This document shows, piece by piece, positions 1 through 9,552 of a stretch of 64,000 bases of DNA. The translations under genes and the position numbers were made by a program. This DNA comes from Chitinophaga cymbidii (GTDB lineage Bacteria; Bacteroidota; Bacteroidia; Chitinophagales; Chitinophagaceae), in NCBI RefSeq assembly GCF_007992715.1, contig NZ_BKAU01000004.1, forward strand, positions 434,001 to 498,000, given 5' to 3'. The stretch's first letter is position 1, and each line of letters starts with the position of its first letter. The notes under the pieces were generated by a model that worked only from the letters and a program-made list of their open reading frames with translations, was not told the DNA's origin and searched no databases.

Positions 1-1907
1 GTTTTGGCATCATCGAGTGGAATGTTGTCGATGTCGATGTCCACATTATGGTTCTTCCTGATCAGTTCGAGGGCGCCTTTGATGATGGTGAGGGTTTTCA
101 GCCCGAGGAAGTCCATCTTGATAACGCCGGCGCTTTCGATGATGTTTCCTTCGAACTGGGTCACCAGCAGGTCGGAGTCTTTGGCGGTGGCTACGGGTAT
201 CAGTTCGGAGAGGTCTTTCGGGGCGATGATGATGCCTGCCGCGTGGATGCCCGTATTCCGTACGGAGCCTTCCAGTACGCAGGCTTCACGAAGCACTTCG
301 CCCTGCAGGTCGCTTCCCTTGATCAGTTCCCGCAGTTTTTTCACGTTCTCGATATCTTCACCCATCAACCCTTCTTTTTCGGAAAGGCTCTTGTCGCCGT
401 CCAGCGGCGCGTTGAAGATGCGGGAAAGCTGAATGCCCGGTTTGTCCGGCACCAACTTGGCGAGCATGTTGGATTCCATCAGCGGAAGGTCCATCACCCG
501 CGCCACGTCCTTTATACTCATTTTAGCGGCCATGGTACCGTAGGTGATGATCTGCGCTACCTGCTGCTTGCCGTATTTCTGCACCACATAGTCGATCACT
601 TTCTGACGGCCTTCATCATCGAAGTCCGTATCAATATCGGGCATGCTCTTACGTTCCGGGTTGAGGAACCTTTCGAACAGGAGGTTATATTTGATCGGGT
701 CGATGTTAGTGATGCCGATGCAGTAAGCCACGGCGGAGCCCGCGGCGGAACCGCGTCCCGGGCCGATGAACACGCCGAGGTCGCGGCCGGCTTTGATGAA
801 GTCGGACACGATCAGGAAGTATCCCGCGAAACCCATGTTCTCGATCACGTTCAATTCGAAGTTGATGCGCTCCTCGATCTCCGCCGTCATTTCCGAATAC
901 CGCTGGTGCGCGCCTTCCATCGTGATGTGGCGGAGGTACTGGTCCTGCGTCAGGAAGTTAGGGGGGATGGGGAAGTTGGGCAGGAGGATGTCCCGCTTCA
1001 GGTCCAGCAGCTGTACCTTGTCCACGATCTCGTTGGTATTGTCCAGCGCCTGCGGGAGGTCGTGGAACAGTTTGCTCATCTCGTCCGTGGTCTTGAAGTA
1101 GAACTGGTCGTTATAAAACGCGAAACGTTTGTTTTTCACCATTACATCATCATCCGCGAACTCTTTCATGGTGGGCGTGCTCTTCTTTTCGCCGGTGTTG
1201 ATGCAGAGCAGGATGTCATGCGCGTTCGCATCTTCCTGGTCCACGTAATGGGAGTCGTTGGATGCGATGATCTTCACATTGTATTTCTCCGCGAGCCTTA
1301 CCAGCACTTCATTCACCTTGATCTGTTCGGGGATGCCATGGCGTTGCATTTCCACGTAGAAATCCTCCCCGAATATGTCCAGCCACCATTTGAATTCCTT
1401 TTCACCGGCTTCTTCGCCGTGCTTGAGGATGGTCTTGGGCACGGAGGCGCCGAGGCAGCAGGTAGTGGCGATCAGCCCTTTGTGATATTGCAGGATCAGC
1501 TCTTTGTCGATACGCGGATATTTGCCGTACAGGCCCTCCATGTAGCCGAGGGAGCAGAGTTTGATGAGATTGCGGTATCCTTCGTCGTCCTTCGCCAGCA
1601 GCACCTGGTGGTAGCGGATGTCTTTTTCTTCCCGGGTGAACTGGCGTTTGTGCCGGTTTTCCACCAAATAAAACTCACAGCCTACAATAGGCTTCACTTT
1701 CAGGCGTTTATCTTTAGGATCATCGGGATTCAGCTTATGATTATAGGCTTCTGCTACAAACTGGAATGCACCGAACATATTACCATGGTCCGTGATCGCC
1801 AGCGCGGGCATGTTATCGGCCATTGATTTCTTGTAGAGCTGCTTGATGTCGGCAGCCCCGTCCAGCAGCGAAAACTGCGTGTGTACGTGCAGGTGAGAAA
1901 ACTTCAT
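1..1907 (-). CDS. dnaE: DNA polymerase III subunit alpha, N-terminal part (3' end outside window)
   Basis: Replicative DNA polymerase catalytic subunit. About 635 codons are present; the gene continues past the window edge. The N-terminus begins MKFSHLHVHTQFSLLDGAA, the PHP-domain signature (HLHVHT at residues 5-10, followed by ITDHGNMFG). The polymerase core follows: GRGSAAGS near residue 385, and the catalytic PDIDTDF near residue 424 (complement of 621-641). A KMDFLGLKT segment near residue 597 carries the third expected acidic residue. The ATG at 1905-1907 puts the PHP motif at the N-terminus, as usual for the family. It is divergent from the NlpC/P60 gene across a 76-base AT-rich gap. 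A very long antisense frame over this gene is a shadow. Confidence 0.96.
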   Translation of the reverse strand, partial: MKFSHLHVHTQFSLLDGAADIKQLYKKSMADNMPALAITDHGNMFGAFQFVAEAYNHKLNPDDPKDKRLKVKPIVGCEFYLVENRHKRQFTREEKDIRYHQVLLAKDDEGYRNLIKLCSLGYMEGLYGKYPRIDKELILQYHKGLIATTCCLGASVPKTILKHGEEAGEKEFKWWLDIFGEDFYVEMQRHGIPEQIKVNEVLVRLAEKYNVKIIASNDSHYVDQEDANAHDILLCINTGEKKSTPTMKEFADDDVMVKNKRFAFYNDQFYFKTTDEMSKLFHDLPQALDNTNEIVDKVQLLDLKRDILLPNFPIPPNFLTQDQYLRHITMEGAHQRYSEMTAEIEERINFELNVIENMGFAGYFLIVSDFIKAGRDLGVFIGPGRGSAAGSAVAYCIGITNIDPIKYNLLFERFLNPERKSMPDIDTDFDDEGRQKVIDYVVQKYGKQQVAQIITYGTMAAKMSIKDVARVMDLPLMESNMLAKLVPDKPGIQLSRIFNAPLDGDKSLSEKEGLMGEDIENVKKLRELIKGSDLQGEVLREACVLEGSVRNTGIHAAGIIIAPKDLSELIPVATAKDSDLLVTQFEGNIIESAGVIKMDFLGLKTLTIIKGALELIRKNHNVDIDIDNIPLDDAK

Positions 1908-1989
1908 CGTCGATCTTAAAATTAGGAGCGGGTCAAAGAGCAAAAAAACGACATTTTTTTTATATTGCAACCATTTTAAACGGGTGTAC

Positions 1990-2658
1990 ATGATGAGAAG
2001 AACGGGAAAAACCTATTTTATTCTGACAGTTTGCGCTGTATCCTTTGCCAGTTGCGCTATCACCAGAAAGCAACAGCAAACCGCCTCAAAGCCGGCGCAA
2101 AAGAGGGAAGAAAAGGTGGAGTTCATCGAGGACATCGCGATCTCCCCCGGCGCCAAATCTTCCGTTCACCATTACAAGGGGCGGAATACCCAGCCAAAGA
2201 ACACACCTGCCTCCAACAGCCTCGAAGCGGCCCAGAGCTGGCAATTCAAATATGCGCAGCTGCTGGATGTACCCGTGGAGGAAGTGGGGAACGAAAAGCT
2301 TTTTTCCTTTATCGAAGACTGGTGGGGCGCCCCATACCGTCTCGGCGGCAATTCCAAAACGGGGATCGACTGCTCCAATTTCGTTAATACCCTGCTCGGC
2401 GCCGTATTTCACATGTCTATCGCCGGCAACTCCATACAACTTTACAACCAGGTGAAACGTCTCCGCAACAAGGCCGAGCTTCAGCTTGGCGACCTGGTGT
2501 TCTTTGCCATCAACAGAAGCAAACGCATCTCCCACGTAGGCATCTACCTGGAAAATGACCGTTTTGTACATGCCTCCTCCAGTTCAGGCGTTGTGATCAG
2601 CGACCTGAAAGAGCCTTACTGGAAACGGTATTACGCCGGGGCGGGGAGGCTGAACTGA
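1990..2658 (+). CDS. NlpC/P60 family cysteine peptidase, probable lipoprotein
   Basis: Probable cell-wall hydrolase that cuts peptide bonds in peptidoglycan stem peptides, acting at the envelope. The N-terminus has basic residues, a hydrophobic stretch and a lipobox-like FASC ending at Cys22, so it is probably a lipoprotein although the -3 residue (Phe) is atypical. After a linker of about 70 residues, the C-terminal 120 residues hold the NlpC/P60 core: catalytic Cys in GIDCSNFVN, catalytic His in ISHVGIYL, and a third polar site in FVHASS. Adjacent in-frame ATGs at 1990 and 1993 and a GTG at 1984 are all possible starts; the lipobox is kept in each. It is a single-gene unit. Confidence 0.9.
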   Translation: MMRRTGKTYFILTVCAVSFASCAITRKQQQTASKPAQKREEKVEFIEDIAISPGAKSSVHHYKGRNTQPKNTPASNSLEAAQSWQFKYAQLLDVPVEEVGNEKLFSFIEDWWGAPYRLGGNSKTGIDCSNFVNTLLGAVFHMSIAGNSIQLYNQVKRLRNKAELQLGDLVFFAINRSKRISHVGIYLENDRFVHASSSSGVVISDLKEPYWKRYYAGAGRLN

Positions 2659-2738
2659 CCTGCCGGTAGCGAAGAATCCCGTGATTTTTAAGGTTAAACA
2701 TTTATATTTACGGTCGCTTTAAATTAAGCCTGTAATTC

Positions 2739-3476
2739 ATGAGCTATCTGAAGAGAATTTACCGCCGGATATTTCCCCGGCCGGTAGCACTTCCGCCTGA
2801 TTTTGACACATTTCACTGTCATGTCGCGGGAAAAGTAAAACCTTATACGATGACCAGTCCTCAGCGGGTATTCGCCCTCGTTGAAGCGGTTAAATATATT
2901 CATAAGAACGGCATTGCCGGCGACATTGTTGAGTGCGGCGTCTGGAAAGGCGGCAGTATGCTTGCCGTGGCCGAAACACTCGTGTCGCTCGGAGATACGC
3001 AGCGCACGCTTTACATGTACGATACGTACGGCGGCATGCCGGCGCCGGAAGAAGTAGACAGCGATTTCCGGGGAGAAAAGGCGGCTGATCTTTTGCAAAG
3101 CAATGCCGACAAAAAAGAGAGCGATCTCGTATGGGCATATGCCACGCTGGATACTGTAAAGGCCACCATGGCGCTCAGCGCTTATCCCGCCGGTAACATA
3201 CGTTACGTGGCAGGCAAGGTGGAAGACACCATACCGGCGATCATGCCGGACAAGATAGCGATCCTCCGGCTGGATACGGACTGGTACAGCTCTACAAAAC
3301 ACGAGCTGGTCCATCTGTTCCCGAAACTGAGCAACGGCGGCATACTGATCATCGACGATTATGGTCATTGGGAAGGCGCCCGGAAGGCGGTGGACGAATA
3401 TTTTGAAGAAACAGGCACACGCATCTACCTGAGCCGAATCGATGAGACCGGCCGCGTGGCTGTTAAACAACAATAA
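2739..3476 (+). CDS. TylF/MycF-type sugar O-methyltransferase
   Basis: Predicted SAM-dependent O-methyltransferase of the macrocin (TylF) family, which methylates sugar hydroxyls, often metal-assisted. ECGVWKGGS at residues 65-73 is the SAM-binding loop; YDTYGGMP at 94-101, LRLDTDWYSST at 177-186 and IIDDYGHWEGARKAV at 204-218 match the conserved core and metal-site region. The 245-aa length is normal. It is the first gene of the glycan cluster and lies 9 bases before a second methyltransferase, so it probably decorates a sugar in the glycan made by the downstream glycosyltransferases. A TATATTTA box at 2703-2710 is one base from the phylum's -7 consensus. Confidence 0.88.
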   Translation: MSYLKRIYRRIFPRPVALPPDFDTFHCHVAGKVKPYTMTSPQRVFALVEAVKYIHKNGIAGDIVECGVWKGGSMLAVAETLVSLGDTQRTLYMYDTYGGMPAPEEVDSDFRGEKAADLLQSNADKKESDLVWAYATLDTVKATMALSAYPAGNIRYVAGKVEDTIPAIMPDKIAILRLDTDWYSSTKHELVHLFPKLSNGGILIIDDYGHWEGARKAVDEYFEETGTRIYLSRIDETGRVAVKQQ

Positions 3477-3485
3477 AATCAATTT

Positions 3486-4244
3486 ATGAAAATCAATCCC
3501 TTCCGGTTTCTGAAAAAGGTCAAGGTGGCGATCTGGGGTGAAGAACTTGCCGCATTCAAGCCGTACAGGGCCTTTTTTGAAGGAAAACACGGATTGGAGA
3601 TCGGCGGGCCGAGTAAAATATTTTCCGCAAAAGCGCTGCTGCCTGTTTATAATCTCACAGACACAATAGACGGTGTTAATTTCTCCGCCAATACAGTATG
3701 GGAGGGAACTATAGCGGAAGGAAAAAACTACGGATATGCGAAAGGGAAAGCCGGATACCAGTTCATCTGCGAGGGCAACGACCTCCGGAAGGTGGAGAAC
3801 GGCGCATATGATTTCCTGCTCAGCAGCCATAATCTTGAACATTTTGCAAACCCGCTCAAAGCCATTGAAGAATGGAAACGGGTGCTGAAGCCCGGAGGCG
3901 TAATGCTGCTCGTGCTGCCGGACAGACGTTATACTTTTGACCATCGCCGCTCTGTCACCACATTTCAGCATCTGATGGACGATTTCAAGGCAGATATGCA
4001 GGAGGATGATCTGTCTCACCTGGATGAGATACTGCGGCTGCACGATTTTTCAATGGACCCGCTATGCGGCGGGCCGGAACAGTTCCGCGAGCGGGCGCTC
4101 AGGAATTTTGAAAACAGGTGCCTGCATCAGCATGTATTTGATGAGCAACTGCTAAAAGAGATATTTGCAGCTTCCGGCATTCATACCCTGTTCAGCGCAT
4201 TTGCGTTGCCATATCATATCATCATCATGGGACAAAAAAAATAA
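3486..4244 (+). CDS. class I SAM-dependent methyltransferase
   Basis: Methyltransferase of the Methyltransf_11 type, probably acting on a glycan precursor. GLEIGGPSK at residues 36-44 is the SAM loop, SSHNLEHF at 113-120 is the post-II segment typical of the family, and LKPGG at 134-138 precedes strand 5. The insertion around residues 150-185, rich in His, Asp and Met, recurs in methyltransferases found in polysaccharide loci. It follows the TylF-like gene by 9 bases and ends 2 bases before the next methyltransferase, so the three are almost certainly co-transcribed. The acceptor is unknown. Confidence 0.85.
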   Translation: MKINPFRFLKKVKVAIWGEELAAFKPYRAFFEGKHGLEIGGPSKIFSAKALLPVYNLTDTIDGVNFSANTVWEGTIAEGKNYGYAKGKAGYQFICEGNDLRKVENGAYDFLLSSHNLEHFANPLKAIEEWKRVLKPGGVMLLVLPDRRYTFDHRRSVTTFQHLMDDFKADMQEDDLSHLDEILRLHDFSMDPLCGGPEQFRERALRNFENRCLHQHVFDEQLLKEIFAASGIHTLFSAFALPYHIIIMGQKK

Positions 4245-4246
4245 AT

Positions 4247-4945
4247 ATGATCAGTTCCGAATTCCGGCCAAGCGTATTTCACCCTTATTATTTTATCAGG
4301 AAAGGTCTTTTCAGGAAGATAAAGGAACATAGTCCCGTGCTGAAAGGGAAGCTCCTGGATTTTGGTTGCGGCTCAAAGCCTTACCGCTCTTACATCCATG
4401 CGGATGAATATGTGGGTGTTGACTTTGAAAATGAAGGGCATCCCCATGATAACGAGCAGATTGATATTTTTTATGACGGAAAACGTATCCCTGTTGAACC
4501 GGAGCTTTTTGATTCGGTATTGAGCAGTGAAGTATTTGAACATATCTTCAACCTGGAAGAGATGCTGGTGGAACTGCACCGGGTGATGAAGCCGGGCGCA
4601 TCCATGCTGATCACCTGCCCATTTGTATGGAAAGAGCACGAAGTACCGAACGACTACGCCCGTTACACGCATTTTGCATTGAAACACCTGCTGGAGAAAA
4701 ATGGATTCCGCGTGAAGGTGCTGGATAAAAGCGGCAATTTTATGGAAGTGCTGTTCCAGTTGCAGGTGTTGTATTTTCACGACAGCCTTTACCTGAAGTT
4801 CTTCCGTAAAATACCGCTGGTCAAAGATCTGTTCCGGCTGTTCTTCTTTGCACTGCCTAACCTGGTGGGTGCTGCCGCCAGCAAAGTGTTTCCCCGCAAT
4901 ACAAGGATGTATCTTAACAATATAATCGTTGCGGAAAAATGCTGA
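4247..4945 (+). CDS. class I SAM-dependent methyltransferase
   Basis: Third methyltransferase in a row. LDFGCGSKPY at residues 37-46 is motif I, VGVDFE at 56-61 is the acidic ribose-binding strand, and SSEVFEHI with MKPGA around 93-118 completes the Methyltransf_11 fold. The C-terminal 70 residues (YLKFFRKIPLVKDLFRLFFF onward) are hydrophobic and amphipathic, suggesting membrane association near lipid-linked glycan intermediates. It overlaps the following glycosyltransferase by 7 bases, implying translational coupling. Substrate not determinable. Confidence 0.86.
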   Translation: MISSEFRPSVFHPYYFIRKGLFRKIKEHSPVLKGKLLDFGCGSKPYRSYIHADEYVGVDFENEGHPHDNEQIDIFYDGKRIPVEPELFDSVLSSEVFEHIFNLEEMLVELHRVMKPGASMLITCPFVWKEHEVPNDYARYTHFALKHLLEKNGFRVKVLDKSGNFMEVLFQLQVLYFHDSLYLKFFRKIPLVKDLFRLFFFALPNLVGAAASKVFPRNTRMYLNNIIVAEKC

Positions 4946-6105
4946 CCAGGCCGCAACGGATCGTTTTTGTCGGGCACGATGCCAGCCTGAGCGGCGCTCC
5001 CATTCTGCTGCTGCAGCTCCTGTTGCTCCTCCGGCAGCAGCCCGGCATTACCATTACACTTGTCATTCACCGCGGAGGGCCGCTGATGGGTGCCTACAAG
5101 GAACACTTTGATGTGATATTGCTGAAACCGGAAGGTTACGGCAAAAAGAAAAGTCCGGTCCAACGCCTGCTGGAGATATTGCAGAACCGCAGGCAGATGC
5201 TTTCTTTCAAACGGAAGGTAGCGGCAGCCGACCTGGTTTTCAGTAACACGATCGTGAACGGAAGGCTGATGAAGAAGATCGCGGCGGCCGGCAAACCGGT
5301 GGTAACCTACGTGCACGAACTGGAAAATGTCATAAAAGATTACAAGCGTTCAGGCGATGCGGTATATCCCGGACTGGAAACCGGGGTGATCGCCTATCCC
5401 TCTCAAAAAGTAAAAGAAACGGTATTACAATACTACGCCATTCCGGAAAGCCGGTTGAGAAGACTGTCTTACTACTTTCCCTTTAGCCCTGACGCGGCGC
5501 AGAAAGCCCGCGCCGCCGAGGATTTCAGAAAACGCTTCCATATACCGGCCAATACCTTTCTCATAGGCGGCATGGGCGTGGCCTGCGACCGGAAAGGCAC
5601 CGATCTCTTCATTGCCGTCTGTGCAGCGGTAACGCGGGTGAACCCGGATGTTCAGTTTTGCTGGACGGGTGTTTTCGAAACGCCGGAAACGGAGCTGTAC
5701 CTGCGGCAGCTGGTGGCGGAAAAGCAACTCGGAAAGAAGATCATTTTTACCGGGCCAATGCCACATAGTTATTACAACACCGCGGCCTTCGACCTTTTTT
5801 TCCTTTCTTCCCGTGAAGACCCATACCCGCTGGTGGTGCTCGAAGCCGCCTTTATGGAAGTACCGGCTGTTTGCTTCAGCCCTTCGGGCGGCATTACAGA
5901 ATTTGTGGGGGAAGACGCCGGCTGGATCGTTCCGGGCTTTTCCGTGGAGGAGGCTGCTGCTACTATGCTGCGCCTGGCGGGAAATGCAGACGCCGTCCAT
6001 GCAAAAGGAAAAAGGGCCTGCGAAAAGAGCATCGCACTGCACGCCAATCCTTCATTGATCCTGCAACAATTCCGTGAGATACTTGGCCTGTCCGGGTTAT
6101 CTTGA
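4939..6105 (+). CDS. glycosyltransferase family 4
   Basis: GT-B fold glycosyltransferase using a nucleotide-sugar donor. The acceptor half begins IVFVGHDASLSGAPILLL, with the small-residue loop typical of GT4. The donor half contains GMGVACDRKGTDLF near residues 211-224 and the E-x7-E-like region SREDPYPLVVLEAAFMEVP at 281-299. The 388-aa length fits. The start overlaps the preceding methyltransferase, and the 3' end overlaps the convergent flippase gene by 9 bases. It probably adds one sugar to the lipid-linked repeat. Confidence 0.88.
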   Translation: MLTRPQRIVFVGHDASLSGAPILLLQLLLLLRQQPGITITLVIHRGGPLMGAYKEHFDVILLKPEGYGKKKSPVQRLLEILQNRRQMLSFKRKVAAADLVFSNTIVNGRLMKKIAAAGKPVVTYVHELENVIKDYKRSGDAVYPGLETGVIAYPSQKVKETVLQYYAIPESRLRRLSYYFPFSPDAAQKARAAEDFRKRFHIPANTFLIGGMGVACDRKGTDLFIAVCAAVTRVNPDVQFCWTGVFETPETELYLRQLVAEKQLGKKIIFTGPMPHSYYNTAAFDLFFLSSREDPYPLVVLEAAFMEVPAVCFSPSGGITEFVGEDAGWIVPGFSVEEAAATMLRLAGNADAVHAKGKRACEKSIALHANPSLILQQFREILGLSGLS

Positions 6106-7602
6106 TCTTGCAACAAACTCTTTTATTCTCCTCACTCCCGCGTTAAATACATTGTTGGCATCTTCAGAAACTTTCAGCCGGATGATCAGGAAGGCAGATA
6201 GTATGGTATATAGCGCGGTTTGCAGGATCGCTTCCAGTAAAGGGGATGCTACCTGAATTATAGCCGTTACAATAAAATAGTTGATGATCAGGATGACAAT
6301 GGCGATCAAAGTCTGAAAAGTAAAGGGCTGCATTTTGAATTTGACCCAGATAAAGCCGAACCGGATGGAATTGAACAGGAGATAGGCGATAAAGGTAGCC
6401 CAAGCTGTTCCTGTTATTCCGTATTTCCTCACCAGCAGATAATTCAGCGGGATCAATGTTACGAGCAGGATAACAGTCGTAACAAAATCAACCCGCCAGT
6501 AGCGGGAAGTCAGGATGATCTGCGAGTTAACGCCGGTACCCAGCTCAAGTATCTTTGTAACGCCAAGGATCAGCAACGCCGTTTCTCCGCGTAGATAAAT
6601 AGTATCGAGGTGGAAGATCGCGAAGGCGTTATGCAGGTTCATCCAGACGAGCGCGAAAATGAATCCCGAGAACAATAGCATATTGATCGATGTTTTCTGG
6701 TAGATCCTGAATATCCTTCCCCGGTCCTTGTTCTTCCAGGACTGGGCGATAACCGGCAACGACGCCGCTATCAGACCCCGTTGGGGAGCTTCCATGATAG
6801 AAGTAAGATAGGTGATGAAAGTAAAGATCCCCACGTAGGAGAGGTCCAGCACGCTTGAAATAAGGATGGTATCAAACGTTTTTGCCAGGATGCCGCAGAA
6901 GGATACAAGCGATATAAAAAGACCGTACGGCACCATCTTGTCTTTCATCCGCGTCGTTATCTGGCTCGTCTTCAACGTAAATACGATGGCGTGCTTTCTT
7001 CGCAGATAAAGGAACAACCCCAGCGATATACATCCGAACAATAACGAAAACAGCACGATAAAATGATCGAAATCAAGTATGTTCAGCAGAAAGAGAAGGA
7101 TCAGTAAAGTTGTCAGCACCCTTAACACAAACTCTTTGTAAAACGCCGTTACCACCGAAGCGTAATGGTTCCATGCCTGCACTTCCAGCAGGGAATAGAT
7201 CAGGAAAAAGAAGGTGAAAGGAAAAAGTACATAATAGTATTGCACCAGCAGCGGCGAATTACCACTGAACTTCTGGATAAAAAGATCCTTGAAAAGCAGC
7301 AGCATGGCGCTCACCAGCAGGAACCCGAACATGGATACCAGGAACATCTTCCCGAAAAGATCCCGCTTTTGCAGCGGAAGCCGGTCGCGGTAATACGGGT
7401 AGAACCGGTACATGACGGACACGCTTCCCAGGTTTGCGAGCGCAAACAGCGTATAGCCGATATCGTACATGATCCGGGTAAGGCCGTATTGCTCCGCGGT
7501 AAAGAAGCCGCTGGTAAATATCCAGGTGTTCAGTGCCCCCACGGCAAATCCAACATAGGTGATGACGGACGCAGTAATGCTTTGCTTCTGGATATTCCCC
7601 AT
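6097..7602 (-). CDS. Wzx-like polysaccharide flippase (MOP superfamily)
   Basis: Predicted inner-membrane flippase for a lipid-linked glycan. Most of the 501 residues form about 12-14 hydrophobic segments; the N-terminal stretch with the motif FFTAEQYGLTRIMYDIGYTL and the mid-protein EAPQRGLIAASLPVIAQSW resemble MOP/PST transporters of polysaccharide loci. It is the only gene of the cluster on the minus strand. Its 3' end overlaps the GT4 gene by 9 bases and its start is about 120 bases from the GT2 gene that runs the other way, so it splits the cluster into two plus-strand blocks. Confidence 0.88.
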   Translation of the reverse strand: MGNIQKQSITASVITYVGFAVGALNTWIFTSGFFTAEQYGLTRIMYDIGYTLFALANLGSVSVMYRFYPYYRDRLPLQKRDLFGKMFLVSMFGFLLVSAMLLLFKDLFIQKFSGNSPLLVQYYYVLFPFTFFFLIYSLLEVQAWNHYASVVTAFYKEFVLRVLTTLLILLFLLNILDFDHFIVLFSLLFGCISLGLFLYLRRKHAIVFTLKTSQITTRMKDKMVPYGLFISLVSFCGILAKTFDTILISSVLDLSYVGIFTFITYLTSIMEAPQRGLIAASLPVIAQSWKNKDRGRIFRIYQKTSINMLLFSGFIFALVWMNLHNAFAIFHLDTIYLRGETALLILGVTKILELGTGVNSQIILTSRYWRVDFVTTVILLVTLIPLNYLLVRKYGITGTAWATFIAYLLFNSIRFGFIWVKFKMQPFTFQTLIAIVILIINYFIVTAIIQVASPLLEAILQTALYTILSAFLIIRLKVSEDANNVFNAGVRRIKEFVARSR

Positions 7603-7723
7603 AACCGTGCAAATTAAAGCAAAAAAGGATAGCTTGTAGCAATTGGATCGCTATTACACAGGGCTTAACGTATTCAATTATGTGATAAAGGTTGTATTTT
7701 GGCAGGAATTTAAATCCGCTGGC

Positions 7724-8605
7724 TTGATAACAGTTATAATTTGCACAGCAGTTCCCGGAAGGCTTGAAAAAGTGAAGGAAAGTATTGCGGACACGATCGG
7801 TTTGTCATATGAGCTGATCGCGGTGGATAATACGGATGGAAGGATGGGGCTTTGCGAAGCATACAATACCGCTGCCAAAAAGGCTTCCTTCGATGTCCTT
7901 TGCTTTATGCACGACGACGTACAATTCCTGACAAAAGATTGGGGAAAGCGCGTGGTGGCGCATTTCAGCGCGGATGATGCACTGGCGGCTATCGGGCTGG
8001 CCGGCAGCCGGTACAAGAGCCGTACGCTCTCCGGCTGGTGGAGCGGCCTGGCGGATTGCGATTGTTGTAATATCCGGCAGCAAAAGCCGGATGGTGAGAT
8101 AGAACATGTTTATGTGCGGCCGCCTCTGTTGTCAGGGGACGTTATCCCGGTGAGAGTGCTGGATGGCGTCTGGATATGCATGCGGAAGGAGGTATGGCAG
8201 GAATTTCCCTTTGCGGAAGAACAGCTGCGCCGGTTCCATTTCTACGATGTGGACGTAAGCCTGCGTATTTCCGCAAAGCGGAAGGTAGCAGTAGTGTATG
8301 ATGTGGACCTGGTGCATTTTTCATATGGCGCTTTCGGTAATGACTGGATACGGGAAGCTATCCGTTTTCACCGGTCTGTCAACCAGGTGAAGTTGCCTGG
8401 CGCTATTGGTACGCCGCATGAGAGAAACCCCGAACGTGCCGTTATGAGAGCCTGGCTGCTGCGCCTCCGCCGGGAAAAAATATCGCTTCGCAACAAGCTC
8501 GCCTGGTGCAAAACGGCAGGTGTTTGGCAGAACCCGGGCAACTGGCCATACATCTTCCTGTTCCTCACCTCCATTTCTTTTGCCCGTTTCAGAAAAAAGG
8601 CATGA
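7724..8605 (+). CDS. glycosyltransferase family 2-like protein
   Basis: GT-A glycosyltransferase. The Rossmann start ITVIICTAV, the DNTDGRMGL loop and the metal-binding FMHDDVQF (HDDV about residues 63-66) are the donor-site signatures; FYDVDVSLRIS later is the catalytic acidic region. No in-frame ATG lies upstream of the conserved start. I chose the TTG at 7724, which begins the protein at the first strand; GTG at 7682 and TTG at 7643 would give longer versions. A TATTTTGG box at 7695-7702 is close to the -7 consensus and would favour the short form. It overlaps the next gene as ATGA. Confidence 0.72.
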   Translation: MITVIICTAVPGRLEKVKESIADTIGLSYELIAVDNTDGRMGLCEAYNTAAKKASFDVLCFMHDDVQFLTKDWGKRVVAHFSADDALAAIGLAGSRYKSRTLSGWWSGLADCDCCNIRQQKPDGEIEHVYVRPPLLSGDVIPVRVLDGVWICMRKEVWQEFPFAEEQLRRFHFYDVDVSLRISAKRKVAVVYDVDLVHFSYGAFGNDWIREAIRFHRSVNQVKLPGAIGTPHERNPERAVMRAWLLRLRREKISLRNKLAWCKTAGVWQNPGNWPYIFLFLTSISFARFRKKA

Positions 8606-9549
8606 ATACGACCATCAAAGTTTCCGTGTGCATACCGGCTTACAAGAACGTCCAGTTCCTGCAAAAGGCGCTGGATGCACTGGTTATGCAGGATTACACG
8701 GACTGGGAGATCATCATCACGGACGATAGTCCGGATGACAGTGTACGCGCGCTCGCAGCACAATACCACGCGCGCCTGCCTTTGCATTACTACAAGAACG
8801 AGCCCGCGGCCGGGATGCCGGCCAACTGGAATGTCTGTTACGATAAAGCCCGTGGCGCTTACATCAAAATACTGCACGACGATGACTGGTTCACCAGCCC
8901 CCGGGCCATCCGTACAATGGCGGAAGCCCTGGATGCGCGGCCGGACTGTGACTTTGTGTTCTCCGCCTTCCGCAACTGCTACCTCGGTTCCGGCAGAACG
9001 GAAGACGTGCATTGCAGCGCCTTCTACCAAAGGCTGCTCCGCAAAGGGCCGGAACATCTCTTTCAGAAGAATTTCATCGGCCCGCCCAGCGTGGTCATGC
9101 ACCGCAACAAAGCGGCTTACCGGTATGATGTAAAGCTGCGCTGGATGGTGGACAAGGATTTTTACATGAACATATTGCGGCAGGCGCCCGCATTCATTTA
9201 CCTGGATGAGATACTGGTGAACATCGGCATCAGCGAAAACCAGATCACGCAGTCCGTGAAAGGGGTCCGCGAAGTGGAGGTGCCGGAGCAGTTCTATTTA
9301 TTGTCGAAGACCGGTGAACAGCACCTGCACAATATTTACGTATACGATTTTTTCTGGCGGCTGCTGCGCAACCTCGGACTGCGGCGGCCGCAGGAGCTGA
9401 AGGAAGCGGGATTGCAAGGCGAACCGCCTGTATTGATCGTGCAGATATTGCAACGGCAGCGGCTTTTCCCGCTGGCGCTCCTGAAGATCGGGCCGGTATC
9501 GAAGCTGCTGATGGCTATTTCGTATATCTTACGCCATAGAAACGTTTAA
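8602..9549 (+). CDS. glycosyltransferase family 2
   Basis: GT-A glycosyltransferase of about 315 residues. VSVCIPAYKN opens the nucleotide-binding domain, ITDDSPDDS at about 39-47 is the first acidic motif, and KILHDDDWFTSP at 89-100 carries the metal-binding DxD. The C-terminal 80 residues are less conserved. I chose the ATG at 8602, which overlaps the stop of the previous gene as ATGA, over the longer frame opening at 8506; the family start motif follows directly. The next GT2 gene begins 3 bases after its stop. It probably acts sequentially with its neighbours in building the glycan. Confidence 0.9.
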   Translation: MNTTIKVSVCIPAYKNVQFLQKALDALVMQDYTDWEIIITDDSPDDSVRALAAQYHARLPLHYYKNEPAAGMPANWNVCYDKARGAYIKILHDDDWFTSPRAIRTMAEALDARPDCDFVFSAFRNCYLGSGRTEDVHCSAFYQRLLRKGPEHLFQKNFIGPPSVVMHRNKAAYRYDVKLRWMVDKDFYMNILRQAPAFIYLDEILVNIGISENQITQSVKGVREVEVPEQFYLLSKTGEQHLHNIYVYDFFWRLLRNLGLRRPQELKEAGLQGEPPVLIVQILQRQRLFPLALLKIGPVSKLLMAISYILRHRNV

Positions 9550-9552
9550 AAA

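Noticed and set aside
48..1826. 592-residue open frame on the plus strand
   Set aside because: Antisense shadow of dnaE, whose motifs are on the minus strand; the plus-strand protein is His/Val-rich and lacks family features.
2724..4043. 439-residue open frame on the minus strand
   Set aside because: Antisense to two methyltransferase genes; it has no recognisable domain.
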